From: Solobacterium sp.
GTDB lineage: Bacteria; Bacillota_I; Bacilli_A; Erysipelotrichales; Erysipelotrichaceae
NCBI GenBank assembly: GCA_017469885.1
Contig: JAFUFO010000021.1
Span: 124,001 to 188,000 of the forward strand
DNA: 64,000 nucleotides
Direction of reading: 5' to 3'
Position 1 is the first letter of the stretch, and every line of letters begins with the position of its first letter. The notes under the pieces were generated by a model. The model ran no database searches. It saw only the letters and a list, made by a program, of their open reading frames with translations, and was not told the origin of the DNA. Position numbers and translations under genes: made by a program. Below, piece by piece: positions 42,442 to 50,780 of this stretch.

Positions 42442-43196
42442 TCACGAAACGGATTATTCCCTGTCTCGACGTCCGGGGCGGACGGGTCGTAAAGGGCACA
42501 AACTTTGAAGGGCTGCAGGATGTCAATGATCCGGTCGCCCTTGCGGAATACTATTCCGATAACGGCGCAGATGAGCTGGTCTTCTATGACATTACCGCTT
42601 CGCATGAAGGACGCAAGCTGTTTACGGATATTCTGACAAAGACCGCGTCAAAGATCTTCATTCCGCTGACCGTCGGCGGAGGAATCAATACCGTCGATGA
42701 CTTCGGACGGGTGCTCAACTGCGGCGCAGACAAGGTCAGCGTAAACAGCGGCGCGATCCGCAATCCGGATCTGATTCCAAACGCTGCCGCAAAGTACGGC
42801 AGTCAGTGCGTGGTGCTCTCTGTGGATGTCAAACGGGTTGACGGCACGTTCCATGTCTTTCAGAACGGCGGCCGCATCGATACCGGACTGGATGCGCTGG
42901 AGTGGATCAAGCAGGGCGTGGAGAACGGCGCTGGAGAAGTGGTGCTCAATTCCATCGATACCGACGGCGTAAAAAAAGGCTTTGATTTGGAGGTGCTGGA
43001 AGCGGTCAATCAGATCGTTAAGGTTCCGGTGATTGCCTCAGGCGGAGCCGGATCTGCGGAAGACTTTGTAACGCTGTTCAAAACGATTCCCGGTATCAGC
43101 GCGGGACTTGCGGCTTCGATTTTCCATTTCGGCGAAGTGAAGATCCCGGATCTGAAGAAGAAACTGAACGAGGAAGGAATCATGGTGCGCCTATGA
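42438..43196 (+). CDS. hisF: Imidazole glycerol phosphate synthase, cyclase subunit
   Basis: Protein of 252 residues, beta/alpha barrel homologous to HisA. IIPCLDVRGGRVVKGTNF carries catalytic D11-type Asp; FYDITAS, PLTVGGGINT, VNSGAI, LNSIDTDGVKKGFD (second Asp) and IASGGAGS follow. It forms the imidazole ring with ammonia from HisH. 4-base overlaps with hisA and hisI. Confidence 0.97.
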   Translation: MITKRIIPCLDVRGGRVVKGTNFEGLQDVNDPVALAEYYSDNGADELVFYDITASHEGRKLFTDILTKTASKIFIPLTVGGGINTVDDFGRVLNCGADKVSVNSGAIRNPDLIPNAAAKYGSQCVVLSVDVKRVDGTFHVFQNGGRIDTGLDALEWIKQGVENGAGEVVLNSIDTDGVKKGFDLEVLEAVNQIVKVPVIASGGAGSAEDFVTLFKTIPGISAGLAASIFHFGEVKIPDLKKKLNEEGIMVRL

Positions 43197-43534
43197 TCAA
43201 TGAAGAAGACATCCGCTGGGATGAAAAAGGGCTTGTGCCCTGCATCGTGCAGGATTATGAAACCGGACGGGTACTGACGCTTGCCTATATGAACCGGGAA
43301 AGCTTTGCGATTTCAAAGGAACGGGGACTGACCTGTTTCTGGTCGCGCAGCCGGCAGGAACTCTGGCTGAAAGGGGAGACCTCCGGCAACTATCAGCACA
43401 TCGTAACGATGGAACTGGACTGCGATGGCGATGCCGTACTTGTGCGGGTGCGCAAGGACGGACCTGCCTGCCATCGGGGAACCGACAGCTGCTTTGACAC
43501 CGATCAGAAGATCGTATTTGAGGAGAAATCATGA
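43193..43534 (+). CDS. hisI: Phosphoribosyl-AMP cyclohydrolase
   Basis: Protein of 113 residues, stand-alone cyclohydrolase. [42 protein letters not shown] and the zinc-binding [11 protein letters not shown] with [11 protein letters not shown] are conserved. HisE is a separate gene directly after it, with a 4-base overlap, rather than fused as HisIE. Confidence 0.96.
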   Translation: MINEEDIRWDEKGLVPCIVQDYETGRVLTLAYMNRESFAISKERGLTCFWSRSRQELWLKGETSGNYQHIVTMELDCDGDAVLVRVRKDGPACHRGTDSCFDTDQKIVFEEKS

Positions 43535-43860
43535 GTGAATTTGATCTGAATGAACTGTACCGCCTGCTGGAAGGGCGGAAGAAGGACCTGCCGGAAGGCT
43601 CGTATACCACCTATCTCTTTCAGAAGGGACTGGATAAGATCCTCAAGAAAGTCGGCGAAGAGTGTACGGAAGTCATTATCGCCGCAAAGGATCAGGACCG
43701 TAAGGAAACGATCTATGAGATCGCAGACCTGACCTACCATGTGATGGTGCTCATGGTGGAAGCGGGCATCTCGGTGGAGGATATCCGCACCGAGCTTGCC
43801 GGACGCCATGTCATCGATCACAAGGTGAAGCAGGAGAAGATGGTCAGCGACCACGAATAA
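43531..43860 (+). CDS. hisE: Phosphoribosyl-ATP pyrophosphatase
   Basis: Protein of 109 residues, MazG-like all-alpha fold. [34 protein letters not shown] carries the Glu-rich metal site, and [15 protein letters not shown] follows. It opens the pathway together with HisI. Last gene of the operon, followed by a terminator. Confidence 0.96.
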   Translation: MSEFDLNELYRLLEGRKKDLPEGSYTTYLFQKGLDKILKKVGEECTEVIIAAKDQDRKETIYEIADLTYHVMVLMVEAGISVEDIRTELAGRHVIDHKVKQEKMVSDHE

Positions 43861-43867
43861 CCGCTGA

Positions 43868-43901
43868 GGAACAGCCGCAGAAATGAAGCTGTTCTTTTTT
43901 T
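43868..43901 (+). terminator. Terminator of the his operon
   Basis: Stem GAACAGC / GCTGTTC with a 12-nt loop followed by a T run. Confidence 0.85.
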
Positions 43902-43937
43902 GCCCTGTTTTCTTTCAACAGGGCATTGCATTTTAAG

Positions 43938-43982
43938 GTTAGTTAAAGTAAACTTACTACAGTTAGTTTAATGAAACAAACT
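43938..43982. promoter_or_regulatory. Candidate metal-regulator operator of the feo operon
   Basis: Two GTTAGTT copies 24 bases apart (43938 and 43962). The second lies in an inverted repeat AGTTAGTTT (43961-43969) / AAACAAACT (43974-43982), 8 of 9 positions matching, 17 bases before feoA. Position and shape suit a DtxR/MntR- or Fur-type iron regulator. Confidence 0.45.
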
Positions 43983-43999
43983 GACGGAAGGAGAAGCGT

Positions 44000-44212
44000 A
44001 TGATGCCGTTAAGACTTGCTGAGCCGGGTGTGGAACAGACGATCGTTCACATCGGCGGAAACGCGGAAGTAAAAAAACATCTCGAAGACCTCGGATTTCA
44101 TACCGGGGGTTCGGTTACGGTCGTATCCTCCATCGGAGGAAATCTGATCGTGAATGTCAAGGAGACCCGGATCGCGCTTGACGGTTCGCTGGCCTCCAAA
44201 ATCAGTGTGTAA
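44000..44212 (+). CDS. feoA: FeoA-domain protein, first copy
   Basis: Protein of 70 residues, SH3-like FeoA fold: KKHLEDLGFHTGGSVTVVSSIGGNLIVNVKETRIALDGSLASKI. It associates with FeoB in ferrous iron uptake. GGAAGGAG precedes ATGATG; either Met could start it. It differs clearly from the second copy, so it is a paralogue and not a broken half. Confidence 0.93.
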   Translation: MMPLRLAEPGVEQTIVHIGGNAEVKKHLEDLGFHTGGSVTVVSSIGGNLIVNVKETRIALDGSLASKISV

Positions 44213-44230
44213 CAGAAAAGGGGAAAGTGT

Positions 44231-44455
44231 ATGAAGACATTGCGTGACGCAAAGATCGGAGAAACAGTCAAAGTTGTGAAGCTGCACGGCGAAGGCGCTG
44301 TCAAGCGGCGGATCATGGACATGGGCATCACCAAAGGCGTAAAGGTGTATGTCCGCAAGGTCGCCCCGCTCGGCGATCCGGTGGAAGTGACAGTTCGCAA
44401 TTACGAGCTGTCGATCCGCAAATACGACGCTGAAATGATTGAAGTGGAAGAGTAA
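44231..44455 (+). CDS. feoA: FeoA-domain protein, second copy
   Basis: Protein of 74 residues, FeoA fold: DAKIGETVKVVKLHGEGAVKRRIMDMGITKGVKVYVRKVAPLGDPVEV with ELSIRKYDAEMIEVEE at the end, closer to the classical FeoA pattern than the first copy. AAAGGGGAAAG precedes the start. It lies 18 bases from both neighbours in the feoA-feoA-feoB order common in Bacillota. Confidence 0.95.
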   Translation: MKTLRDAKIGETVKVVKLHGEGAVKRRIMDMGITKGVKVYVRKVAPLGDPVEVTVRNYELSIRKYDAEMIEVEE

Positions 44456-44472
44456 AAAAGGGGAAACGAATT

Positions 44473-46632
44473 ATGAGTGAAAAGTTTGTAATCGCACTTG
44501 CGGGAAACCCGAACTGCGGAAAGACAACACTGTTCAACGCGCTGACCGGCGCGAATCAGTTTGTCGGTAACTGGCCGGGCGTAACGGTTGAGAAAAAAGA
44601 AGGCAAACTGAAGGGACATCCGGATGTCATCATTGAAGACCTTCCGGGCATCTACTCCCTGTCGCCGTATACGCTGGAGGAAGTTGTATCCCGTAACTAT
44701 CTGATTGATGAGAAGCCGGATGCGATCCTCAATATCGTTGACGGAACCAACCTGGAGCGCAACCTGTATCTCACAACACAGCTTGCGGAAACCGGAATTC
44801 CGATGATCATGGCAGTAAACATGATGGACCTTGTCGCAAAACGCGGCGATGTCATTGATTTTGACCGGATTGGCGCAGATCTCGGCTGCAAGGTCGTAAA
44901 GATCTCCGCTCTTAAGGGTGACGGCATTATGGAAGCTGCTGAGGCTGCGATCGCTGCCGCAAAGAACAGCGCAAAGCCGAAACCGATCGTATATGACAAG
45001 GCCATTGAAAATGCGGTTCAGGAAATCGGATCGCTGCTCAATGTCGGCGATGATCAGAAGCGGTTCTATGCGGTCAAGGTATTTGAGCGCGATGACAAGG
45101 CGATTGAAAAGCTGAAGCTTTCCTCCGACATCGTAAACAAGGCGGACGCAATCACAAAGACAGTGGAAGATGCGTTTGACGATGATGCGGAATCCATCAT
45201 CACCAACAGCCGCTACGAAACGATTGAGAAGATGCTGAAAGGCACCTATGAGAAGAAGGGTGCCGGACAGATGACCACCTCTGATAAGATCGACCGTATC
45301 GTGACCAACCGCTGGCTGGCACTTCCGATCTTCGCGCTTGTCATGTGGCTGGTATACTATGTTTCCATTCAGACCGTCGGCACCATGGCAACCGACTGGA
45401 CTAACGATGTGCTCTTCGGTGAAATCGTACCGGGCGCAATCGGCGGCCTGCTTAATGCCATCGGCGTTGCCGAGGGTTCCTGGCTCTACGGACTGATTAT
45501 TGACGGTATCGTTGCCGGTGTCGGCGCGGTTATTGGATTTGTCCCGCAGATGCTTGTCCTGTTCTTCTTCCTGGCCTTCCTGGAAGGCTGCGGATACATG
45601 GCTCGTATCGCATTTATCATGGACCGTATCTTCCGTAAGTTCGGTCTTTCCGGCAAGTCCTTCATCCCGATGATGATCGGTACCGGATGCGGTGTTCCGG
45701 GTGTCATGGCGAGCCGCACGATTGAAAACGAGCGTGACCGTCGTATGACTGTCATGACCACAACCTTCATTCCGTGCGGTGCGAAACTCCCGATCATTGC
45801 CCTGATCGCAGGTGCGATGTTCAACGATTCTGCATGGGTCGGCTGGTCTGCATACTTCATCGGTGTCGCCGCAATCGTCATCTCGGGTATCATCCTGAAG
45901 AAGACAAAGCGCTTCGCAGGCGATCCGGCTCCGTTTGTCATGGAACTTCCGGAATACCATATGCCGACACTGTCATCCATTCTGCACTCCATGTGGGAGC
46001 GCGGCTGGTCCTTCATCAAGAAGGCAGGAACGATCATTCTGCTGGCAACGATCCTTGTATGGTTCCTGTCCAACTTCGGCGTCTATGAAGGCGCATTCCA
46101 GATGCTGCCGGAAGAGGACTTCATGGAGCACTCTCTCCTTGCGGCGCTCGGCAATACCTTCGCATGGCTCTTCGTCCCGCTGGGATGGGGCACATGGAAG
46201 CCGGCGGTTGCGACCGTTACCGGCCTGATCGCAAAGGAAAACGTTGTCGGAACCTTCGGTGTTCTCTACAAGTACGGCGGCGAAGTTGCCGAAAACGGCG
46301 AAGAGATCTGGGCAAACCTGCAGGCAGACTATACTGCACTTTCCGCTTACTCCTTCCTCGTATTCAACCTGCTGTGCGCTCCGTGCTTTGCGGCAATCGG
46401 TGCCATCAAGCGGGAAATGAACAACGCACGCTGGACCTGGTTTGCGATTGCCTATGAATGCGGCTTCGCATACGCAGCTGCTCTGATCATCTATCAGATC
46501 GGCGGTCTCTTCAGCGGTGAGGTTGGATTCAACGTATTCACCGTACTGGCGATTGCAGTACTCGCATTTGCGGTATACATGCTGTTCCGTCCGTACAAGG
46601 AATCGGTAAAGCTTGACGCAGTCAATGCCTAA
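44473..46632 (+). CDS. feoB: Ferrous iron transporter B
   Basis: Protein of 719 residues. The N-terminal G domain has the P-loop GNPNCGKTT (about 12-20), DLPGIYSL and AVNMMD; a GDI-like helical linker follows to about 270; the membrane part has two Gate motifs around GFVPQMLVLFFFLAFLEGCGYMARIAF and AKLPIIALIAGAMF with TGCGVPGVMASRTIENERDRR between them. It imports Fe2+ across the cytoplasmic membrane. No FeoC gene is visible. Ends in a strong terminator. Confidence 0.97.
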   Translation: MSEKFVIALAGNPNCGKTTLFNALTGANQFVGNWPGVTVEKKEGKLKGHPDVIIEDLPGIYSLSPYTLEEVVSRNYLIDEKPDAILNIVDGTNLERNLYLTTQLAETGIPMIMAVNMMDLVAKRGDVIDFDRIGADLGCKVVKISALKGDGIMEAAEAAIAAAKNSAKPKPIVYDKAIENAVQEIGSLLNVGDDQKRFYAVKVFERDDKAIEKLKLSSDIVNKADAITKTVEDAFDDDAESIITNSRYETIEKMLKGTYEKKGAGQMTTSDKIDRIVTNRWLALPIFALVMWLVYYVSIQTVGTMATDWTNDVLFGEIVPGAIGGLLNAIGVAEGSWLYGLIIDGIVAGVGAVIGFVPQMLVLFFFLAFLEGCGYMARIAFIMDRIFRKFGLSGKSFIPMMIGTGCGVPGVMASRTIENERDRRMTVMTTTFIPCGAKLPIIALIAGAMFNDSAWVGWSAYFIGVAAIVISGIILKKTKRFAGDPAPFVMELPEYHMPTLSSILHSMWERGWSFIKKAGTIILLATILVWFLSNFGVYEGAFQMLPEEDFMEHSLLAALGNTFAWLFVPLGWGTWKPAVATVTGLIAKENVVGTFGVLYKYGGEVAENGEEIWANLQADYTALSAYSFLVFNLLCAPCFAAIGAIKREMNNARWTWFAIAYECGFAYAAALIIYQIGGLFSGEVGFNVFTVLAIAVLAFAVYMLFRPYKESVKLDAVNA

Positions 46633-46649
46633 TTAAAAAACAGAAGACT

Positions 46650-46688
46650 GGCATAAGGGTGTCTCATGACATCCTTATGTCATTTTTC
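46650..46688 (+). terminator. Terminator of the feo operon
   Basis: Twelve-base stem CATAAGGGTGTC / GACATCCTTATG (one G-T) followed by TCATTTTTC. Confidence 0.85.
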
Positions 46689-46727
46689 AAAAGATCCAAA
46701 GAAATCAGACAAAGGAGGACATGAACT

Positions 46728-47015
46728 ATGAGTTTTGTAAGATCCAGATTTCTTGCGTATGGTGTTCTGCTCGGCACCGCAGGAGTAAAGATTCTCACCA
46801 GTGATGATGCCAAAAAGGTCTACACACACTGCACGGCAGCGGTAATGCGCGGCGTGGACGAAGTGGTGAAGACGTACAATCTTCTGAAGGAAAACTGCGA
46901 TGACATCAGCGCCGACGCAAAGGAAATCAACGAGAAGCGCGCTGCGGAAAAGGAAGCACGTATGATTGCGGACGCAAAGGCGGTGCTTGCGGCAGCGAAA
47001 CACAAAGAAAAGTAA
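46728..47015 (+). CDS. DUF6110-like small protein
   Basis: Protein of 95 residues. FLAYGVLLGTAGVKILTSDDAKKVYTHCTAAVMRGVD near the N terminus matches the small DUF6110-type proteins that commonly precede metal-pumping P-type ATPases in Bacillota. A hydrophobic stretch at about 9-23 may be a short membrane segment; the rest is a charged helix ending in Lys. It begins 12 bases before the ATPase gene and is surely co-transcribed. A helper role for the pump is inferred from this pairing. Confidence 0.8.
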   Translation: MSFVRSRFLAYGVLLGTAGVKILTSDDAKKVYTHCTAAVMRGVDEVVKTYNLLKENCDDISADAKEINEKRAAEKEARMIADAKAVLAAAKHKEK

Positions 47016-47027
47016 GAAGGCAGATCC

Positions 47028-49139
47028 ATGCAGTGTCAGATCTGTCATGAAAGCCGCGGCCGCATGCGTGTCCATATGGACCAGTATCGTATGACAATGG
47101 CGCAGGCGGACCAGCTGGAATACTATCTGTACAAGGTGCCTGGAATCACCGATGCGTCGGTCAATGACCGTACCGCAAATGCGGTGATCCGGTATGAAGG
47201 AAGCCGCGAAGATGTGATTCTCGCACTCGCGGCCTTTGATTATGCCGAAGCAGAGGAAGCTCCGGAGGAATCGGGACGGGCCATCCTGCATGAATATGAG
47301 GAGCGTATTGCATTTCATGTGCTGAAGCGTATCTTTGTGCGTCTGCTGGTTCCGATGCCGATCCGCCATGCATTAATGCCGTTGAAGGCGATCCGGTACA
47401 TTGCGCCGGGCGTGATGAGTATTCTGAGCGGGAAGGTCGATGTATCGGTGCTTGATGCGACAAGCATTTCGGTATCTCTTCTTCGAAAGGATTATGATAC
47501 TCCTTCTTCCGTTATGTTTCTGCTCGGTTTGAGTGAAATTCTCGAAGAGTGGACGCACAAAAAGTCCGTGGATGACCTGGCGCGTTCCATGGCGCTCAAT
47601 GTCGATAAGGTCTGGCTTGTGACGGACGACGGCACCGAACTGCTCGTACCGGTACAGGAAGTGGAAAGCGGCGAAAAGATCCGCGTACGGACCGGAAGCG
47701 TGATTCCGCTTGACGGCATTGTCGTGTCCGGCGATGCGGCAGTCAATCAGTCTTCATTGACCGGCGAGTCCCTGCCTGTATCGAAGTCCGAGGGGGCATA
47801 TGTCTATGCCGGAACCGTTCTGGAAGAAGGCGACATTGTCATTGAAGTAAAGAGCGCTTCGGGTACCGGACGGTATGACCGCATCGTACAGATGATCGAA
47901 GAATCACAGAAACTGGAAAGTGAAAGTGAAGTGAAGGCAAAACTGCTTGCGGACAAGCTCGTGCCGTACAGTCTTGCCGGTACGGCCTTAACGTGGCTGC
48001 TGACGCGCAACGCAACACGGGCGGTGGCAGTCCTGATGGTCGACTACAGCTGTGCATTGAAGTTATGCATGCCCATAACCGTGCTGTCTGCGATGCGGCA
48101 GGCAAGTGCGGCAGAAATCCGTGTCAAAGGCGGAAAGTTCCTCGATGCGGTTGCCGGCGCAAAGACCATTGTTTTTGACAAGACCGGTACGCTTACCGCA
48201 AGCACGCCGCGGGTCGCAAAGATCGTGACGTTCGGTGATAACGATGAGGTGGAGATGCTGAGGCTGGCCGCGTGTCTGGAAGAACATTTCCCGCATTCCA
48301 TCGCAAATGCGGTCGTAGAGGAAGCTGCCCGCCGCGGAATCCAGCATGATGAAATGCATTCCAAGGTGGAATATGTTGTCGCACACGGGATTGTCAGTCA
48401 TGTCGGACGCAGAAGGGTGCTGATCGGCAGTTATCACTTTGTCTTTGAAGATGAGAAATGCCGGGTTAGAAAAGACGAGATTGATAAGTTCAATGCGATC
48501 GAAGATGAATACTCCCACCTGTATCTTTCCATCGGAAAGAAACTGGCTGCCGTCATATGTATAGAAGACCCGATCCGCGAAGAATCAAGACGTGTGATTC
48601 AGCAGCTCAATGCACTGGGCATCGATACGGTGATGATGACCGGTGACAGCGACCGCACCGCACGTGCGGTGGCAGACCGGCTCGGCATCCGGCGGATGTA
48701 TTCCGAAGTGCTTCCCGAAGATAAGGCACAGTTTGTCCGGGACGAAAAGAGCAGGGGACGCATAGTCCTCATGATCGGCGATGGGGTCAATGATACACCG
48801 GCGCTGGCCGATGCCGATGCGGCGATTGCTGTCAGCAACGGCGCGGCCATTGCCCGCGAGATTGCGGATATCACGATCACGGAAGAGAATCTTGAAAAAC
48901 TCCTGGAGCTGCGGGAAATTGCCATGGCGACACAGGAGAGGATTCGCTTCAATTACCGCATGATCATTTCCGTAAATACGGCACTGATCCTGCTGGGGGT
49001 ATTCGGTATCATGACACCCGCAGCAACCGCTTATCTTCACAACTTCTCAACCCTTGCCCTGAGTCTTCACAGCATGACCGATCTGCCTGTGAAACAACGG
49101 AAACATGTTTCTGCAGAAACAGTACAGCAGCCGGCGTGA
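47028..49139 (+). CDS. P1B-type heavy-metal translocating ATPase
   Basis: Protein of 703 residues. A degenerate N-terminal HMA-like domain (about 8-75) has CQIC at residues 3-6 rather than the usual CxxC in loop 1. The actuator has TGESLP; D384 in DKTGTLT is phosphorylated; HP appears as EEHFPHSIA; MTGDSDRTA and GDGVNDTPALADADAAIA are standard. The membrane metal motif that is CPC or SPC in most pumps reads SCALKLC (C342, C347) with no Pro between. The metal is therefore uncertain; the neighbouring feo genes make iron or manganese efflux plausible. A terminator overlaps the stop. Confidence 0.92.
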   Translation: MQCQICHESRGRMRVHMDQYRMTMAQADQLEYYLYKVPGITDASVNDRTANAVIRYEGSREDVILALAAFDYAEAEEAPEESGRAILHEYEERIAFHVLKRIFVRLLVPMPIRHALMPLKAIRYIAPGVMSILSGKVDVSVLDATSISVSLLRKDYDTPSSVMFLLGLSEILEEWTHKKSVDDLARSMALNVDKVWLVTDDGTELLVPVQEVESGEKIRVRTGSVIPLDGIVVSGDAAVNQSSLTGESLPVSKSEGAYVYAGTVLEEGDIVIEVKSASGTGRYDRIVQMIEESQKLESESEVKAKLLADKLVPYSLAGTALTWLLTRNATRAVAVLMVDYSCALKLCMPITVLSAMRQASAAEIRVKGGKFLDAVAGAKTIVFDKTGTLTASTPRVAKIVTFGDNDEVEMLRLAACLEEHFPHSIANAVVEEAARRGIQHDEMHSKVEYVVAHGIVSHVGRRRVLIGSYHFVFEDEKCRVRKDEIDKFNAIEDEYSHLYLSIGKKLAAVICIEDPIREESRRVIQQLNALGIDTVMMTGDSDRTARAVADRLGIRRMYSEVLPEDKAQFVRDEKSRGRIVLMIGDGVNDTPALADADAAIAVSNGAAIAREIADITITEENLEKLLELREIAMATQERIRFNYRMIISVNTALILLGVFGIMTPAATAYLHNFSTLALSLHSMTDLPVKQRKHVSAETVQQPA

Positions 49140-49152
49140 GCCGGCTGTTTTC
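49127..49152 (+). terminator. Terminator of the P-type ATPase operon
   Basis: Stem CAGCCGGC / GCCGGCTG with loop GTGA (containing the stop codon) followed by TTTT. Confidence 0.85.
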
Positions 49153-49245
49153 ACGTGCTGATTCTTCGATTCTGAAAAGACCATATAGTATATATAAAGG
49201 CAGGGCCTCTGCATAGTTTTTTCACAAAAAAATCCAAAAAACATA

Positions 49246-49297
49246 TTGACAGAATGCGCTTACATTTCTAAACTGAAGTTAGCTGTAAACGTTTCCG
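49246..49297 (+). promoter_or_regulatory. ABC operon promoter with cre/LacI-type operator
   Basis: TTGACA (49246-49251), 17-bp spacer, TAAACT (49269-49274). CTGTAAACGTTTCCG (49283-49297) just downstream matches the cre consensus except at the flanking bases, and a second central-CG site GGTAACGATTCC follows. Sites of this shape bind CcpA or the local LacI protein and would block the promoter. Confidence 0.75.
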
Positions 49298-49358
49298 GTA
49301 ACGATTCCAGAAATTTGTTGCCGGAACTCAGAAAAATCTTTTTAGGAGGAAGGTAAAG

Positions 49359-50681
49359 ATGAGTTTTAAGAAAGTATTTGCTTCATTACTCGCTGCAGCA
49401 ATGCTCGTCGGATGCGGTTCCGGTTCCGGATCCAGCACAACAGACGGCGCAGCAGCAGGCGGCGACACAGGCGCTTCCGGAGAAGGTCGGGTTTACTTCC
49501 TGAACTTCAAGCCGGAACTGGATGAGACACTCCAGGAACTCGCTAAGACTTACACCGAAGAGAAGGGCGTTGAAGTACAGGTTGTTACAGCTGCATCCGG
49601 TACCTACAGCCAGACTCTTACCGCAGAAATGGACAAGTCCGCAAAGCCGACACTGTTCGTTATCGGTAACCAGGCAGGCGTTGCAGAGTGGGGTGACTAT
49701 GCAATCGATCTGAAGGGAACTGCAATTGAACAGGAACTCAGCACTGACGCTTACAACCTGTATGACGAGAATGGCAAGCTCGTATCCATCGGTTACTGCT
49801 ATGAGTGCTACGGTATCATCGTCAACCCGGATCTGCTTGAGAAGGCAGGCCACAGCCTTGACGAGATCAAGAACTTCGAAACCCTCAAGGCAGTTGTAGA
49901 AGACATTCACGCACGTGCAGACGAACTCGGATTCGACGCGTTCTCCTCTTCCGATATGGACGGTTCCTCTTCCTGGCGTTTCACAGGACACCTTGCAAAC
50001 CTCGAGTACTTCTATGAAGAGAAGGCAGCAGGCAAGCAGTGGACAGAGTGCCCGGCAGAAATCTCCGGTGAATTCATGGGCAACTACAAGAACCTCTATG
50101 ATCTCATCATCAACAACTCTCTGACAGATCCGAAGGATCTCGCTACCGGCGGACATGACGCTGAAAACGAGTTCAAGACCGGACAGGCTGCGTTCTTCGT
50201 AAACGGCTCCTGGGAATATGCGGCTGTCAGCGAAAGCGTACCGAACGCTCGTATGATCCCTTACTACTGCGGTGTTGAAGGCGAAGAAAAAGCAGGTCTC
50301 AACTGCGGTACTGAAAACTGCTGGGCAGTTAACTCCAAGGTTTCCGAAGCTGACCAGAAGGCAACCATCGACTTCATGGTATGGCTCGTTTCCGATCCGG
50401 TTGCTTCCGCCAAGATGGTTGAACAGCTCGGTGTTCTCCCGTACAAGAACGCTCCGGAATCCGCTAACGGCTTCCTCGCAGACGCTGCGAAGTACACAGA
50501 CGAAGGCTGCTATGTCATGGACTGGGCTACAAACTACCAGCCGAATGTTGACGAATACCGTGCAGGTCTCGTATCCGCTCTGAACCAGTACAACGCTGAC
50601 CAGAGTGATGCAAACTGGGCTAACGTTGAAACAGCGTTCGTTCAGGGCTGGGCTACACAGTACGCAGCAGTCAATAACTGA
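49359..50681 (+). CDS. Carbohydrate ABC transporter substrate-binding lipoprotein
   Basis: Protein of 440 residues. Signal peptide MSFKKVFASLLAAAMLVGC places the lipidated Cys at C19 (lipobox LVGC), followed by a Gly/Ser/Thr-rich linker. The mature part is a family 1 solute-binding protein, with GRVYFLNFKPELDETLQELA and YCYECYGIIVNPDLLEKAGH. It captures a sugar or oligosaccharide outside the membrane. AGGAGGAAGG precedes the start. A stem-loop after the stop probably limits expression of the permeases, as usual for excess binding protein. No glycosidase gene is present to name the sugar. Confidence 0.93.
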   Translation: MSFKKVFASLLAAAMLVGCGSGSGSSTTDGAAAGGDTGASGEGRVYFLNFKPELDETLQELAKTYTEEKGVEVQVVTAASGTYSQTLTAEMDKSAKPTLFVIGNQAGVAEWGDYAIDLKGTAIEQELSTDAYNLYDENGKLVSIGYCYECYGIIVNPDLLEKAGHSLDEIKNFETLKAVVEDIHARADELGFDAFSSSDMDGSSSWRFTGHLANLEYFYEEKAAGKQWTECPAEISGEFMGNYKNLYDLIINNSLTDPKDLATGGHDAENEFKTGQAAFFVNGSWEYAAVSESVPNARMIPYYCGVEGEEKAGLNCGTENCWAVNSKVSEADQKATIDFMVWLVSDPVASAKMVEQLGVLPYKNAPESANGFLADAAKYTDEGCYVMDWATNYQPNVDEYRAGLVSALNQYNADQSDANWANVETAFVQGWATQYAAVNN

Positions 50682-50704
50682 TTGATCAACATCACGCGTT
50701 GAAG

Positions 50705-50740
50705 AGACGGGGAGGGCGGCAAGCTGTCCCCGTTTCTTTC
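50705..50740 (+). terminator. Attenuating stem-loop between binding protein and permease genes
   Basis: ACGGGGA (50707-50713) and TCCCCGT (50726-50732) followed by TTCTTTC. A leaky terminator here would give more binding protein than permease. Confidence 0.65.
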
Positions 50741-50780
50741 AAAAATGCAGTTCTGCATCATTTAGAAAGGAACAGTATTT

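Noticed and set aside
44000-44455. Two feoA genes as one gene split by a frameshift
   Set aside because: Each encodes a full FeoA domain with its own ribosome site and the sequences differ, so they are paralogues.
44401-45960. Minus-strand open frame of 519 codons inside feoB
   Set aside because: Shadow of the codon pattern of feoB; no start signal or recognisable domain.
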